A stretch of 57,976 bases of DNA from positions 1 through 57,976 of the forward strand of contig JAFXXQ010000031.1 in assembly GCA_017542145.1 (NCBI GenBank), read 5' to 3'. Position numbers and translations under genes: made by a program. The notes beneath the pieces are model-generated. The model did no database searches, was not told where the DNA came from, and saw only the letters and a list, made by a program, of their open reading frames with translations. The DNA comes from Bacteroidaceae bacterium. Lineage in GTDB: Bacteria > Bacteroidota > Bacteroidia > Bacteroidales > Bacteroidaceae. Below, in pieces: positions 42,319 through 51,742 of this stretch; position 1 is the stretch's first letter, and each line of letters begins with the position of its first letter.

Positions 42319-43797
42319 ATGAAAAAGATGAGAATGGCCTTAATGATGATGGTCTTGGCAGCCGTCAGTCTGGATGCTAGCGCAATGCTTAGCTCCATGG
42401 AGATTCGTCGTGAAGCTCGCTTCCTCTCCGATAGGATGCGTTACGAACTGAATCTGTCCCGCAAGCAATGGGTTGATGTCTATGAGATCAACTACGACTT
42501 TCTCTGGAACGTCAACGAAGTCATCGACGACATGATCTTTGGCTACGACGACGCAATCGACTACTACTATTATCTGCTTGACGTCCGCAACGAGGACCTC
42601 AGCTATGTGCTCCGTCGCAGCCAGTTCAAGCGGTTCCTGAAAAGGGAGTACTTCTATCGTCCCCTCTATAACTCCGGTGCGTACTTCGTCTTCCGCATCT
42701 ACGAGCACTACAACAACCGTAACTACTTCTATTACGGAGTTCCCAGCGTCTATGATGTGTATGCAGGTGCACACTATCGCAACTTCTACCGTGACAGCTT
42801 CTATCGCAACCGCTATCACTTCGCCCGCTACAACAGGCATGACTTCCATGTCTGGGTAGCCGGAGGATACGGAAATCACTATGGCGATGGTATCATGGGT
42901 AAGGGCATGATGTCGCACCACCACTATGCACACCACGAGATCTACGAAAGCAGCCGTCGCAACAACCGCGAGCTTCAGGGCAGCTCCATCAGCAGCCGTG
43001 CAAGCGGAGCGAGTGTCGGCGGAGGTAATAACAACAACAATGCAGCTATCAATGCGAACAGCCGTAGTTCCGCCGGCTCTGGGGCTTCCTCCCGTAGCGG
43101 AAATGCGTCCAGCCGCAGTGGTAATGCTTCCTCGGGTAACAACTCCGGCAGCCGTGCAGGCGCTGAAGTCGGCAACCGTTCCAATAATAATAACAGCTCA
43201 AGCCGTAGTGGCAACGCTTCTTCCAGCAGCCGTTCGGGCAACCGCGACAACAGTTCTGTGAACAGCTCCAGCCGTAGTGGCAACGCTTCTTCCAGCAGCC
43301 GTTCGGGCAACCGCGACAACAGTTCTGTGAACAGCTCCAGCCGTAGCGGTAACGCTTCTTCCAGCAGCCGTTCGGGCAACCGCGACAACAGTTCTGTGAA
43401 CAGCTCCAGCCGTAGCGGTAACGCTTCTTCCAGCAGCCGTTCGGGAAACAGCTCCAATAGCTCTGTGAACAGCTCAAGCCGTAGTGGTAACAGCTCTTCC
43501 AGCGGCCGTTCGAGCAATAGCTCCAGCAGCTCTGTGAATAGCTCAAGCCGTAGTGGTAACAGCTCTTCCAGCAGCCGTTCGGGAAACAGCAGCTCCGCCA
43601 GCAGCTCTTCCAATAGTTCTTCCAACAACCGTTCGGGTAGCAGCAGCTCCGTGAGTAGCTCGTCCAGCAGCCGCTCTGGAAGCAGCTCCAGCAGTTCTTC
43701 GAGCAGCCGTTCCGGCAGCAGCAGTTCTTCTTCTCGTAGTGGCAGTTCGTCCAGCTCTTCAAGGTCTGGCTCCTCCAGTTCTTCCAGAGGACGTTAA
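42319..43797 (+). CDS. Secreted protein with Ser-rich tandem repeats
   Basis: A 492-aa exported protein with a signal peptide (KKMRMALMMMVLAAVSLDAS). Residues 25-210 form an aromatic, Tyr-rich region (DDAIDYYYYLLDV, EHYNNRNYFYYGV) followed by a His cluster (MMSHHHYAHHE). The C-terminal half is low-complexity Ser/Asn/Arg/Gly sequence. It contains near-identical 23-aa units with SSRSGNASSSSRSGNRDNSS and ends SSSRGR. No family is recognised for either part. The tail could be an extracellular, possibly glycosylated, stalk. Repeat number may vary between strains. Confidence 0.75.
   Translation: MKKMRMALMMMVLAAVSLDASAMLSSMEIRREARFLSDRMRYELNLSRKQWVDVYEINYDFLWNVNEVIDDMIFGYDDAIDYYYYLLDVRNEDLSYVLRRSQFKRFLKREYFYRPLYNSGAYFVFRIYEHYNNRNYFYYGVPSVYDVYAGAHYRNFYRDSFYRNRYHFARYNRHDFHVWVAGGYGNHYGDGIMGKGMMSHHHYAHHEIYESSRRNNRELQGSSISSRASGASVGGGNNNNNAAINANSRSSAGSGASSRSGNASSRSGNASSGNNSGSRAGAEVGNRSNNNNSSSRSGNASSSSRSGNRDNSSVNSSSRSGNASSSSRSGNRDNSSVNSSSRSGNASSSSRSGNRDNSSVNSSSRSGNASSSSRSGNSSNSSVNSSSRSGNSSSSGRSSNSSSSSVNSSSRSGNSSSSSRSGNSSSASSSSNSSSNNRSGSSSSVSSSSSSRSGSSSSSSSSSRSGSSSSSSRSGSSSSSSRSGSSSSSRGR
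43195..43610 (+). repeat. 69-bp coding tandem repeats
   Basis: Five to six copies of a 69-bp unit encode 23 residues each. The first copies are almost identical in DNA (from CAGCTCAAGCCGTAGTGGC), and later ones are diverged. Each copy preserves the frame, so copy-number changes would lengthen or shorten the protein rather than break it. Confidence 0.85.
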
Positions 43798-43825
43798 CTC
43801 TAACTAACCTTTTTAGAAAAAAGCC

Positions 43826-45889
43826 TTGAAGCGTACAGTTCTGTCACTACTCCTAATGGCAACCATCGGCACAGCATCTGTCTGGGCCGATGGCTCGCCT
43901 GTTGAGGGGGCTATCACTTCCGATTTTGTCGAGGAGCCCGTGATGATGCACAGTCTGCTTCAAATGCTGGCCGACTTCATGCCTTACGTCAAGGCGCAAT
44001 GGCAGCCCTGCGCCGAGCCCAATACGGTGGGCGACAAATGCGGCTGCTTCCGTGGCGAAGACACTATGGCTGCCAACGAGCGTGGCGTCCGTCCCAATGC
44101 TGACCTCTCGATGGTCTGCGCTTTCCTTTTTAAATATGGGCGTGATGAGGTGACGCTTCCTGAAGGTATAACGTGGCGTGACATTACCCTTATGGCTCGC
44201 CAGTCCCTTGTCTTCGCTTATTCCACCCACAAGTCAAATCGTTTGAAAACCTGTCGTGGGGGCGACTACTGGGGCTCGCTCTCCGCTACTGACTATCAAT
44301 GGGAAAGCTCTCTCTGGGCACTTTCCGTAGCTTTTTCTGCCTTTTTCCAAAAAGAATCGCTCAAAGATTACGAATGGACCTACATCTATAATTTGCTGAA
44401 GTCGGAGTGCAACTACGAGCTGGAGCGCCAGATTCCCACAGGCTTTCAGGGCGACACGAAGGCGGAAGAAAACGGGTGGGAGACCAATGTGCTTGCTTGC
44501 GCCCTTGGTCTTTTCCCTGACGACCCGCTGGCTTCTCGCTGGTTCGAGCGGCTCCGCGCCTTTGCCATTAATTGCTATTCTCATCCTTCCGATAAATTGA
44601 ACCATACCATTATCGACCCCGACCGCGATGGCATTACCGTTTCCAAGCTCTATCGCGGCGCAAACCTTTTCGACGATTACACCCTACAGAATCACAACTA
44701 TTTCCACACCTCCTATCAGAATGTCGTCATGCAGGAACTGGGCGAGAGCCTTGTGGCCCTGCAGCTTTTCGGCAGTCCGTGGCAGACGCGGGCGCTCCTC
44801 CATAACCAGCGTGAGGTGATGGACTGCGTGTTGGCTGACCTTGCGTTGGCCGACGGCGAGCTGGCCATGCCCAATGGCAACGACTGGAGCATGTTCCTCT
44901 ACGACCAGGTGACCTCCTATTCTACAGCCGCCTGCTTCCTTCGCCATCCCGATGCGCTTATGCTGGAGGATATGGCTGTCAAGCACATTGCCGCCCGTCA
45001 GCAGACTACCCCTGACGGCAGTTGGCTGTTGCGCCCCGACGTCGGGGCCCGTCGTATGGGCGTGCAGGCGCATAGGGTGATGATGACGTGGCTTATGCAC
45101 CATCTCGCCTCCACAGCCGACCTGCAGCCTACGCGTTGGGACGACTTCCGTGCTGCTCATGCCGAGGCGCGGCTGTTCCCCTCGCAGAAGATTGTCCGTG
45201 CCTATACGCCACAACGCTTCAGCTGTTTTTCGTGGAGCGAGGGCTTGAAAAGCTATACGGGCTATTTCACAGCCGATTGTCCCGACCGCAACAAGGTCAT
45301 CGTTCCCTTCCGTGCTCACAACACGGGCAATATCCTCGGCTGGTATGAAGTGGAGGGGCGGCGTACCAATGCCCGTCCGCTGGGTAACCCTGTCTTCACG
45401 CTCGATGGCAATAGCTGGACCGTACGTGGAGTCCTCAGCACCAACGACGATGCTCTTACGCGCCGCTTTACGATTATCTCTACCGAGGGCGATGCTGTCA
45501 TCCTGCGCGATAGCGTCTTTGCCAATGCCGATGTGGTGATTACGGCTGAGCGAAGTGGCATGCTTGCCATCAGCTACGATCCCTTCACTAGCATGGAGCG
45601 CGATGTCCAGAGCGGTAAGGGATGGATGACCATCGACGATGCCGTTACCGTTATCACCAATGGGCCGACACCTGTGCTCAGCACGACGACGGAGTATATG
45701 AACTCCATCGGCTATCGCCTGCTCACGGCCTATCATAACGACGAGCGTCGTACCGTCAAGGCGGGCGAATTGGTGGCCGTCCGCAGCGTAGCCTTCTACA
45801 CCAGCCTTCCCGCTGCCGATGCAGCCCGCGAAGCCAAGCGTACGGCCCGTTATCTGAAACGAAACAAACTCCATAGAATTAAAAAATAG
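43826..45889 (+). CDS. Unassigned secreted protein, possibly (alpha/alpha)-toroid enzyme
   Basis: A 687-aa protein with an apparent TTG start and a signal peptide (KRTVLSLLLMATIGTASVWA). The first 420 residues are helix-rich with recurring Trp/Tyr motifs (RGGDYWGSLSATDYQWESSL, DYTLQNHNYFHTSYQN). This resembles the helical toroid of heparinase- or hyaluronate-lyase-like enzymes. The last 230 residues are beta-rich. I cannot name the family. Placement before dsbD (19 bp) and near glycosidases supports a role in extracellular glycan handling. Confidence 0.7.
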   Translation: MKRTVLSLLLMATIGTASVWADGSPVEGAITSDFVEEPVMMHSLLQMLADFMPYVKAQWQPCAEPNTVGDKCGCFRGEDTMAANERGVRPNADLSMVCAFLFKYGRDEVTLPEGITWRDITLMARQSLVFAYSTHKSNRLKTCRGGDYWGSLSATDYQWESSLWALSVAFSAFFQKESLKDYEWTYIYNLLKSECNYELERQIPTGFQGDTKAEENGWETNVLACALGLFPDDPLASRWFERLRAFAINCYSHPSDKLNHTIIDPDRDGITVSKLYRGANLFDDYTLQNHNYFHTSYQNVVMQELGESLVALQLFGSPWQTRALLHNQREVMDCVLADLALADGELAMPNGNDWSMFLYDQVTSYSTAACFLRHPDALMLEDMAVKHIAARQQTTPDGSWLLRPDVGARRMGVQAHRVMMTWLMHHLASTADLQPTRWDDFRAAHAEARLFPSQKIVRAYTPQRFSCFSWSEGLKSYTGYFTADCPDRNKVIVPFRAHNTGNILGWYEVEGRRTNARPLGNPVFTLDGNSWTVRGVLSTNDDALTRRFTIISTEGDAVILRDSVFANADVVITAERSGMLAISYDPFTSMERDVQSGKGWMTIDDAVTVITNGPTPVLSTTTEYMNSIGYRLLTAYHNDERRTVKAGELVAVRSVAFYTSLPAADAAREAKRTARYLKRNKLHRIKK

Positions 45890-45908
45890 GAATTAGAAAT
45901 TAGGAATT

Positions 45909-47927
45909 ATGAAAGTTAGGTCATATTTTTCATTTTTCATTTTTAGTTTTTCATTATTATTCTTTGTCCTTCCTGCTTTTGCGCAGATTCAGGAGCCGGT
46001 AAAATGCAAGGTCTCATGGGCGGAAACGGGCGACCATACAGCTGAAATCCGCTTTGCCCTTACCATTGATCGTGGCTGGCACGTCTATTCAACCGACATC
46101 ACGGACGGTCCTGTGGCAGCCGAAGTGACCTTCGAAACCCTCGAAGGGGCAGAAGCGGGTAAGCTGACGTTTACCGATGGCAAGGAGCAGAACCACTATG
46201 ACCCTATGTTCGGCATGGATGTCCGCTTCTTCGAGGAACAGGTGACCTTCGTTCAGCCCATTACGCTGACGGCTGACGACTATCAAGTGACGGGCTATTT
46301 CCAGTATGGCGCCTGCAACGAGTCAAATTGTCTGCCCCCAGTCAGCGAGGAGTTCGACTTTAAGGGAGGTCAACAAGCGGGTAAGTCAACCGATGGAGCA
46401 GCGAGTGGAGAGCCAAGCTTGTTTAGGCTATCCCGAGTCGCGACAGAGGAAGAGCGAAGCTCAACTGGTCAACAGGCGGACGCTAACGCTCTTGCCGCTT
46501 TCTCCTCCCTTTGGGAACCGGTGGTCTTCCCCCAGGATTCTGATTCCTCCTCTCTGACCTCTAATCCCAAGACCTCATCCCTCTGGGGCATCTTTTTAGC
46601 GGGTGTACTGGGCGGCCTTTTGGCGCTTGTCACCCCTTGCGTATGGCCCATTATCCCCATGACGGTCAGCTTCTTCCTCAAACGCAGCAAGGACAAGCGC
46701 CGTGGCCGTCGCGACGCCTACCTCTACGGCGCCTCCATCGTGGTCATCTACGTCCTGCTGGGCCTGCTCATCACCCTCATCTTTGGCGCCAGCGCCCTCA
46801 ACGCCCTCTCCACAGCTGCCATCCCCAACATCTTCTTCTTCCTCCTGCTGCTGGTGTTCGGCTTCTCGTTCCTTGGGGCATTTGAGCTGACGCTTCCTTC
46901 GTCGTGGAGTACCTCCGTCGATGGCAAGGCCGAGAAAGCGGGCGGTCTGCTGGGCATCTTCCTTATGGCGTTCACGCTCACGCTTGTCAGCTTCTCCTGC
47001 ACGGGCCCCATCATCGGCTTCCTGCTTGTCGAGGTGGGCACGACAGGCAATATCCTTGGCCCCACTATCGGCATGTTAGGTTTTGCGCTGGCTTTGGCGT
47101 TGCCCTTTACGCTCTTCGCCATCTTCCCCGCTTGGCTGAAATCTGTCCCCCGCAGCGGCGGATGGATGAATACCGTCAAGGTAGTGCTGGCCTTCGTGGA
47201 GATTGCCTTCTCGCTGAAATTCCTCTCTGTGGCCGACCTCGCCTACGGTTGGGGCATCCTGAGCCGTCCCACCTTCCTCTGCCTTTGGATTGTACTGGCT
47301 CTGCTGCTGGGCTGCTACCTGCTGGGTTGGATTCGCTTTAAGCACGACGATAAGGTCGAGCACGTCAGCGTCGTCCGCTTCTCGTTGGCTGTCATCAGCT
47401 TGGCTTTTGCCCTCTACATGGTACCTGGTCTTTGGGGCGCTCCCTGCAAGGCCATCAGCGCCTTTGCTCCGCCCATGACGACGCAGGACTTCAACCTCTA
47501 CGACAAAACCGTCCACGCTCAATACATGGATTACGACCAGGGAATGGCTTATGCCCGTCAGGTGGGCAAGCCCGCTATGCTTGATTTCAGCGGCTATGGC
47601 TGTGTCAACTGCCGAAAGATGGAGCAGAGCGTTCTTTCCGACGACCGCGTTCGCGACATCATCGACCACGACTACGTCCTCATCACCCTCATCGTCGACG
47701 ACAAGACCCCGCTTGCAGCCCCCATCCGTGTGGAGGAGAACGGCAAGACCGTCACCCTGCGCACCATTGGCGATAAGTGGAGCTACCTCCAGCGCAGCAA
47801 ATTCGGCGCCAACGCCCAGCCCTTCTACGTCCTCTTGGATGCCGACGGCCGTCCCCTTGCTCCGCCTCGTAGCTACGACGAGGATGTCGATGCCTTCCTC
47901 ACCTGGCTGAAAGATGGGCTGAAATAA
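45909..47927 (+). CDS. dsbD: Protein-disulfide reductase DsbD family
   Basis: A 672-aa inner-membrane protein moving reducing power to the periplasm. After a signal peptide (residues 1-25) an N-terminal DsbD-alpha-like domain has YQVTGYFQYGACNESNCLPP. Eight or so transmembrane helices follow, with the conserved TPCVWPIIPMTVSFF and SFSCTGPIIG. The C-terminal thioredoxin-like domain has GYGCVNCRKME (Cys565, Cys568). Residues of about 154-190 between the first domain and the membrane part are encoded by a dispersed repeat (46369-46475) and look like a neutral linker insertion. Confidence 0.93.
   Translation: MKVRSYFSFFIFSFSLLFFVLPAFAQIQEPVKCKVSWAETGDHTAEIRFALTIDRGWHVYSTDITDGPVAAEVTFETLEGAEAGKLTFTDGKEQNHYDPMFGMDVRFFEEQVTFVQPITLTADDYQVTGYFQYGACNESNCLPPVSEEFDFKGGQQAGKSTDGAASGEPSLFRLSRVATEEERSSTGQQADANALAAFSSLWEPVVFPQDSDSSSLTSNPKTSSLWGIFLAGVLGGLLALVTPCVWPIIPMTVSFFLKRSKDKRRGRRDAYLYGASIVVIYVLLGLLITLIFGASALNALSTAAIPNIFFFLLLLVFGFSFLGAFELTLPSSWSTSVDGKAEKAGGLLGIFLMAFTLTLVSFSCTGPIIGFLLVEVGTTGNILGPTIGMLGFALALALPFTLFAIFPAWLKSVPRSGGWMNTVKVVLAFVEIAFSLKFLSVADLAYGWGILSRPTFLCLWIVLALLLGCYLLGWIRFKHDDKVEHVSVVRFSLAVISLAFALYMVPGLWGAPCKAISAFAPPMTTQDFNLYDKTVHAQYMDYDQGMAYARQVGKPAMLDFSGYGCVNCRKMEQSVLSDDRVRDIIDHDYVLITLIVDDKTPLAAPIRVEENGKTVTLRTIGDKWSYLQRSKFGANAQPFYVLLDADGRPLAPPRSYDEDVDAFLTWLKDGLK
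46369..46475. repeat. Dispersed repeat inside dsbD (mate of 57762-57841)
   Basis: TCAACCGATGGAGCAGCGAG and TATCCCGAGTCGCGACAGAG occur here and at the right window edge, separated in both by exactly 23 bp of unrelated sequence. GAGCGAAGCTCAA follows here and GAGCGTAGCTCAA there. GTCAAC octamer-like units flank the block on both sides. The frame remains open through it. Confidence 0.85.
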
Positions 47928-48044
47928 CATTCTGGTGCATATCCCACCTGAAAGCCCCAGAGTTTCCTGAAACATGCTGCGGGCTATTAATTCGTTTATG
48001 TGCAAAAAAATGGAGGAAATAGTGTTATATTTGTGCAAAAAATG

Positions 48045-48052
48045 TATCTTTG
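48045..48052 (+). promoter_or_regulatory. Promoter -7 box for GH92
   Basis: TATCTTTG, about 57 bp before the start codon, with an A-rich leader. Confidence 0.6.
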
Positions 48053-48108
48053 TGGCGTTTTTGAGGAACGAATAAGGTATCTGAAGAAAAACTTAATTAA
48101 CAAGTGAT

Positions 48109-50457
48109 ATGAAGATAAGAAGTATTTCCCTTCTTTTGATGGCGGGCATAATGTTGGCCTGCGTGGGGTGTACCCAAAACGTGACGACAACGGGGGAGGA
48201 CCTCGTGTCGTATGTAGAGCCGAGGATTGGCACGGCTCATTGCCGCTATTTTCATTTTGCGCCTGGGGCGCTTCCCTTCGGCATGGCCAAGCCAGGGCCT
48301 TCAACGAACGGACATCTGGGTAACAAGGACGGCTGGGAGGCGACGGGCTACGACTATCGCGACACGTCCATCGAGGGCTTCCCTTGCGTGCACGAATTCC
48401 AGGTGGGCGGCATCACGCTAATGCCTACCGAGGGTAAGCTGGTGACGGTGCCTGGGCGCGAGGGCGACACGAGCCGAAGTGGCTACCGCTCGGCTTACAG
48501 CCACGACAACGAGGTGGCCACAGCAGGTTATTACTCCGTCATGCTGAAGGACTACGGCATCCAGGCTGAGATGACAGCCACGACGCGCGTGGCCTACCAA
48601 CGCTACACCTATCCGGCCTCGGAGGAGAGCCATCTGTTGTTCAACATCGGTAACAGGATGGGGGAGAGCGGCGCCGTGAAGGATGCCGAGGTCAGGCTGA
48701 ACGACGACGGCACCATCGAGGGCTATGTGGTGACGCTGCCCGAGTACGTGAAGAAATACCAGCCAGGAGCCGAGGTACCCATCTACTTCTCCGCTACGAT
48801 AGACAAGAAACCGACGGCGTGGGGCATCTTCAAGGGGCGCGTGGCGACAGAGGGTGCGCGCGAAGTCAAAGGACGAGGGGCTGGGCTCTACCTGACATTC
48901 CCCACGAAGGAGGGTGAGAAGGTGACGGCCAAGGTGGGCATTAGCTTCACTTCTATCGAAAATGCCCGTCTGAACAGGGTAACCGAAGCGAAGAAAAAGA
49001 GCTTCGACCGTGTACGTCGCGAAGCTCACGACATCTGGCAGGAGCACCTCAGCCGCATCAACGTAGAGACGAAGAACTACGAGGACAAGGTAAAGTTCTA
49101 CTCGGGACTCTACCACGCCATCCTGGGACGCGGCATCATGAGCGATGTCAGCGGCGACTACCCCAAACACGACGGCACCATAGGCCGCGTGCCTATGAAG
49201 AACGGACAACCCGCCTATAACATGTACAACACCGATGCCATGTGGGGCGGACAATGGAACCTGACGCAGGTTTGGGCGCTGGCCTATCCTGAGCATCTGA
49301 GCGACTTCATCTCGTCGCATCTGCAGGTCTATAAGGATTCGGGTTGGCTGGGCGACGGACTGGCTAACTCGCGCTACGTGAGCGGTGTAGGCACGAACCA
49401 GCTTTCCTTGATGGTTGCTGCGGCATACGCCTGCGGCATCCGCGACTTTGACCTTGAGCTGGCTTACGAGGCTTGCCGCAAGAACGAGTTGGAGGGCCGC
49501 AATCGTCCGCTGGGTGCGGGTAAGAGCGACACGGACCAGTTCGTGGAGTACGGCTATGTGCCCCATGCTGAGGCTGGTGACGGGCCCGACGAGACGTTCA
49601 TGTTCTCCGCCTCCCACACGCTGGAATACTCCTTCCAGGCGTGGGCTACGGCGCAGCTGGCACAGGCGCTCGGCCACACGGAGGACGTCGCCCAGCTGAT
49701 GAGCCTCTCAAAGGGCTGGGAACGCATTTACGACGAGAACACCGGCTTTGTCCATCCACGCTTGAAGGATGGGCGCTGGATAGAGAACTTCGACCCCATG
49801 CAGGTGTGGCGCGGCTTCCAGGAAGGAAATGCCTGGCAGTACACTTTCTACGCCCCCCACGATGCGAAGGCGCTGGTGGAAAAGGTGGGGGCAGAGACGT
49901 TCGTCGCCCGTCTCGACAGCATATTTACCCTCTCGCAACCCAAGATTTTCAGCGGCGGTACGGAGATAGGCGCCTTTGCTGGCCTGCGCACGCTGTACAA
50001 CCAGGGCAACCAGCCCTGCCTGCATATATCCTGGCTCTTCAACGAAGCGGGACGTCCTTCGCTGACGCAGAAATGGGTGCGTGCCATCCTTAACGAGTTT
50101 TATGGCACGGACGGTATCCACGGCTACGGCTACGGGCAGGACGAGGACCAGGGTCAACTTGGAGCGTGGTACGTCATCTCGTCCATCGGCTTATTTGATG
50201 TGGCTGGGCTGACGGCCGCAAAGCCTGCGTTTGGCTTGGGCAGCCCGCTGTTCGACCGTGTGACGATACGCCTGAACAAAGCCTACTATCCTGGCTCGGA
50301 GTTTGTAATTGAGACAGTGGATAACTCCATGGAGAATATCTACGTGCAGGATTACACCCTCAACGGCAATCCGCTTACTGGCAACCGCATCCCCTTTGCC
50401 GATGTCGTCAAGGGTGGCAAACTGGAAGTGAAGTTGGGCAATACGCCGAAGGACTAA
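48109..50457 (+). CDS. GH92 family alpha-mannosidase lipoprotein
   Basis: A 782-aa exported lipoprotein (lipobox MLACVGC) of glycoside hydrolase family 92, calcium-dependent exo-alpha-mannosidases. Family-like segments are YVEPRIGTAHCRYFHFAPGA, EATGYDYRDTSIEGFPCVHE, YNMYNTDAMWGGQWNLTQVW, FSASHTLEYSFQAWA and DEDQGQLGAWYVISSIGLFD. The VHEFQVGG segment differs from the His-rich loop of the best-known alpha-1,2-mannosidases, so linkage specificity is open. It would release mannose from N-glycans or mannans at the cell surface or in the periplasm. The convergent operon next door processes mannose. Confidence 0.92.
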   Translation: MKIRSISLLLMAGIMLACVGCTQNVTTTGEDLVSYVEPRIGTAHCRYFHFAPGALPFGMAKPGPSTNGHLGNKDGWEATGYDYRDTSIEGFPCVHEFQVGGITLMPTEGKLVTVPGREGDTSRSGYRSAYSHDNEVATAGYYSVMLKDYGIQAEMTATTRVAYQRYTYPASEESHLLFNIGNRMGESGAVKDAEVRLNDDGTIEGYVVTLPEYVKKYQPGAEVPIYFSATIDKKPTAWGIFKGRVATEGAREVKGRGAGLYLTFPTKEGEKVTAKVGISFTSIENARLNRVTEAKKKSFDRVRREAHDIWQEHLSRINVETKNYEDKVKFYSGLYHAILGRGIMSDVSGDYPKHDGTIGRVPMKNGQPAYNMYNTDAMWGGQWNLTQVWALAYPEHLSDFISSHLQVYKDSGWLGDGLANSRYVSGVGTNQLSLMVAAAYACGIRDFDLELAYEACRKNELEGRNRPLGAGKSDTDQFVEYGYVPHAEAGDGPDETFMFSASHTLEYSFQAWATAQLAQALGHTEDVAQLMSLSKGWERIYDENTGFVHPRLKDGRWIENFDPMQVWRGFQEGNAWQYTFYAPHDAKALVEKVGAETFVARLDSIFTLSQPKIFSGGTEIGAFAGLRTLYNQGNQPCLHISWLFNEAGRPSLTQKWVRAILNEFYGTDGIHGYGYGQDEDQGQLGAWYVISSIGLFDVAGLTAAKPAFGLGSPLFDRVTIRLNKAYYPGSEFVIETVDNSMENIYVQDYTLNGNPLTGNRIPFADVVKGGKLEVKLGNTPKD

Positions 50458-50556
50458 GAATCAGAAACAATAATTAAGAGTTAAGAAGAAATGTCGTGTA
50501 GGCTGCAATACCTACAGTAAACCATTTTCTTCTTAACTCTTAACTTTTGATTCTAA
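50456..50556. terminator. Long imperfect inverted repeat between convergent genes
   Basis: Arms AGAATCA...TTAAGAGTTAAGAAGAAAT (about 50458-50492) and the complement at 50524-50556 surround a core with its own small stem, GTAGG...CCTAC. It lies exactly between the GH92 stop and the MFS stop, so it is a likely two-way terminator. Confidence 0.7.
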
Positions 50557-50566
50557 GCGAAAAAAA

Positions 50567-51742
50567 CTATGCTTTTTTCTTTTTCCCGCTTCCCCAGAAG
50601 CAGAGGAGGTAGATGACGCCGAGGGCCATGACGGCTATGGCGCCGGCCTGGCCGAGGCTGTCGCTGGCAAAGCCCATCAGCAGGGGGAAGATGGTGCCTC
50701 CGAACAGACCCATTATCATCAGTCCAGACGCCTCGTTCTCCTTACCCGGCACGGCACGCATGGCGCGCGCCATGATGATGGAGAAGGGGTTGCTGTTGCC
50801 GAGGCCCATCAGCGCGATGGCGCCGTAGAGCATCCACTGGCTCTGGCCCACGAAGAGCCCCAGCAGCGAGAGCACCATCATCAGGATGCTGATGAGGAGG
50901 AACGTCCACTCCTTCATCCGGGCAAGGATGAAGCTGCCCAGCAGGCTGCCCACGGTGCGGAAGATGAAGTAGAGGCTCGTGGCAAAGCCTGCCTGCTCGA
51001 GCGTCCAGCCCAGCCGCTCGATGAGCACCTTCGGTGCCGTGGTGTTGGTACCCACGTCGATGCCCACGTGGCAGACGATGGCGAGGAAGCAGAGCAGCAC
51101 GACTGGATTGCCCAACAGGCGTAGGGCATCGGCAAATTGTTTACCGACGCTGGGCTGTCGGGTCTGGTCGGTGGGGCGCTCCTCGTTGATTTTCGTGCCG
51201 TAGAGCAGCAGGGTGGCCAGGATGCCGACGGTCATGTAGATGGGGAAGAGCACGCGCCAGCCCAGTCCGAAGGCGGGGATGTGGCCCGCAGCGCCCCAGG
51301 CGGCGATGAGGGGGGCCATGAAGGAGGCGATAGCCTTGACGAACTGTCCGAACGTGAGCGTCGAGGCCAGCTTGCCGCCCGTCATCACCGTATCGACAAG
51401 AGGGTTCAGCGACGTCTGCATCAGCGCGTTACCGATGCCCAGCAGCGAGAAGGCTATCAGCAGCAGCCAGAACTGCTGGGCGAAGATGGGGATGAGCATC
51501 GACGCCACCGTGATGACCAGACTGAGCAGCACCGTGCGCTTGCGCCCGATGCGGTTCATCAGCAGGCTGGTGGGGATGGAGAAGATGAGGAACCAGAAGA
51601 ACACGAGCGACGGCAGCAGGTTAGCCATCGAGTCCGAGAGCCCCAGGTCGGCCTTCACGTAGTTGCTGGCTATGCCCACGAGGTCCACGAACCCCATGGC
51701 AAAGAAGCACAGCATGACGGGGATTAACTTCTTGTTTTTCAT
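50567..51742 (-). CDS. MFS sugar transporter
   Basis: A 391-aa inner-membrane protein with about 12 hydrophobic helices. KLIPVMLCFFAMGFVDLVGI opens the first helix, and the A-motif-like RIGRKRTVLL lies between helices 2 and 3. It resembles Bacteroidetes hexose or fucose permease-type carriers. It overlaps the kinase gene by 4 bp and ends an operon of isomerase, kinase and transporter, so mannose or a related hexose is the likely cargo. Substrate is inferred from context only. Confidence 0.85.
   Translation of the reverse strand: MKNKKLIPVMLCFFAMGFVDLVGIASNYVKADLGLSDSMANLLPSLVFFWFLIFSIPTSLLMNRIGRKRTVLLSLVITVASMLIPIFAQQFWLLLIAFSLLGIGNALMQTSLNPLVDTVMTGGKLASTLTFGQFVKAIASFMAPLIAAWGAAGHIPAFGLGWRVLFPIYMTVGILATLLLYGTKINEERPTDQTRQPSVGKQFADALRLLGNPVVLLCFLAIVCHVGIDVGTNTTAPKVLIERLGWTLEQAGFATSLYFIFRTVGSLLGSFILARMKEWTFLLISILMMVLSLLGLFVGQSQWMLYGAIALMGLGNSNPFSIIMARAMRAVPGKENEASGLMIMGLFGGTIFPLLMGFASDSLGQAGAIAVMALGVIYLLCFWGSGKKKKA

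Noticed and set aside
42975..43762. Open frames antisense to the Ser-rich repeats
   Set aside because: Repeats translated in any frame stay open, and no start or promoter supports these.
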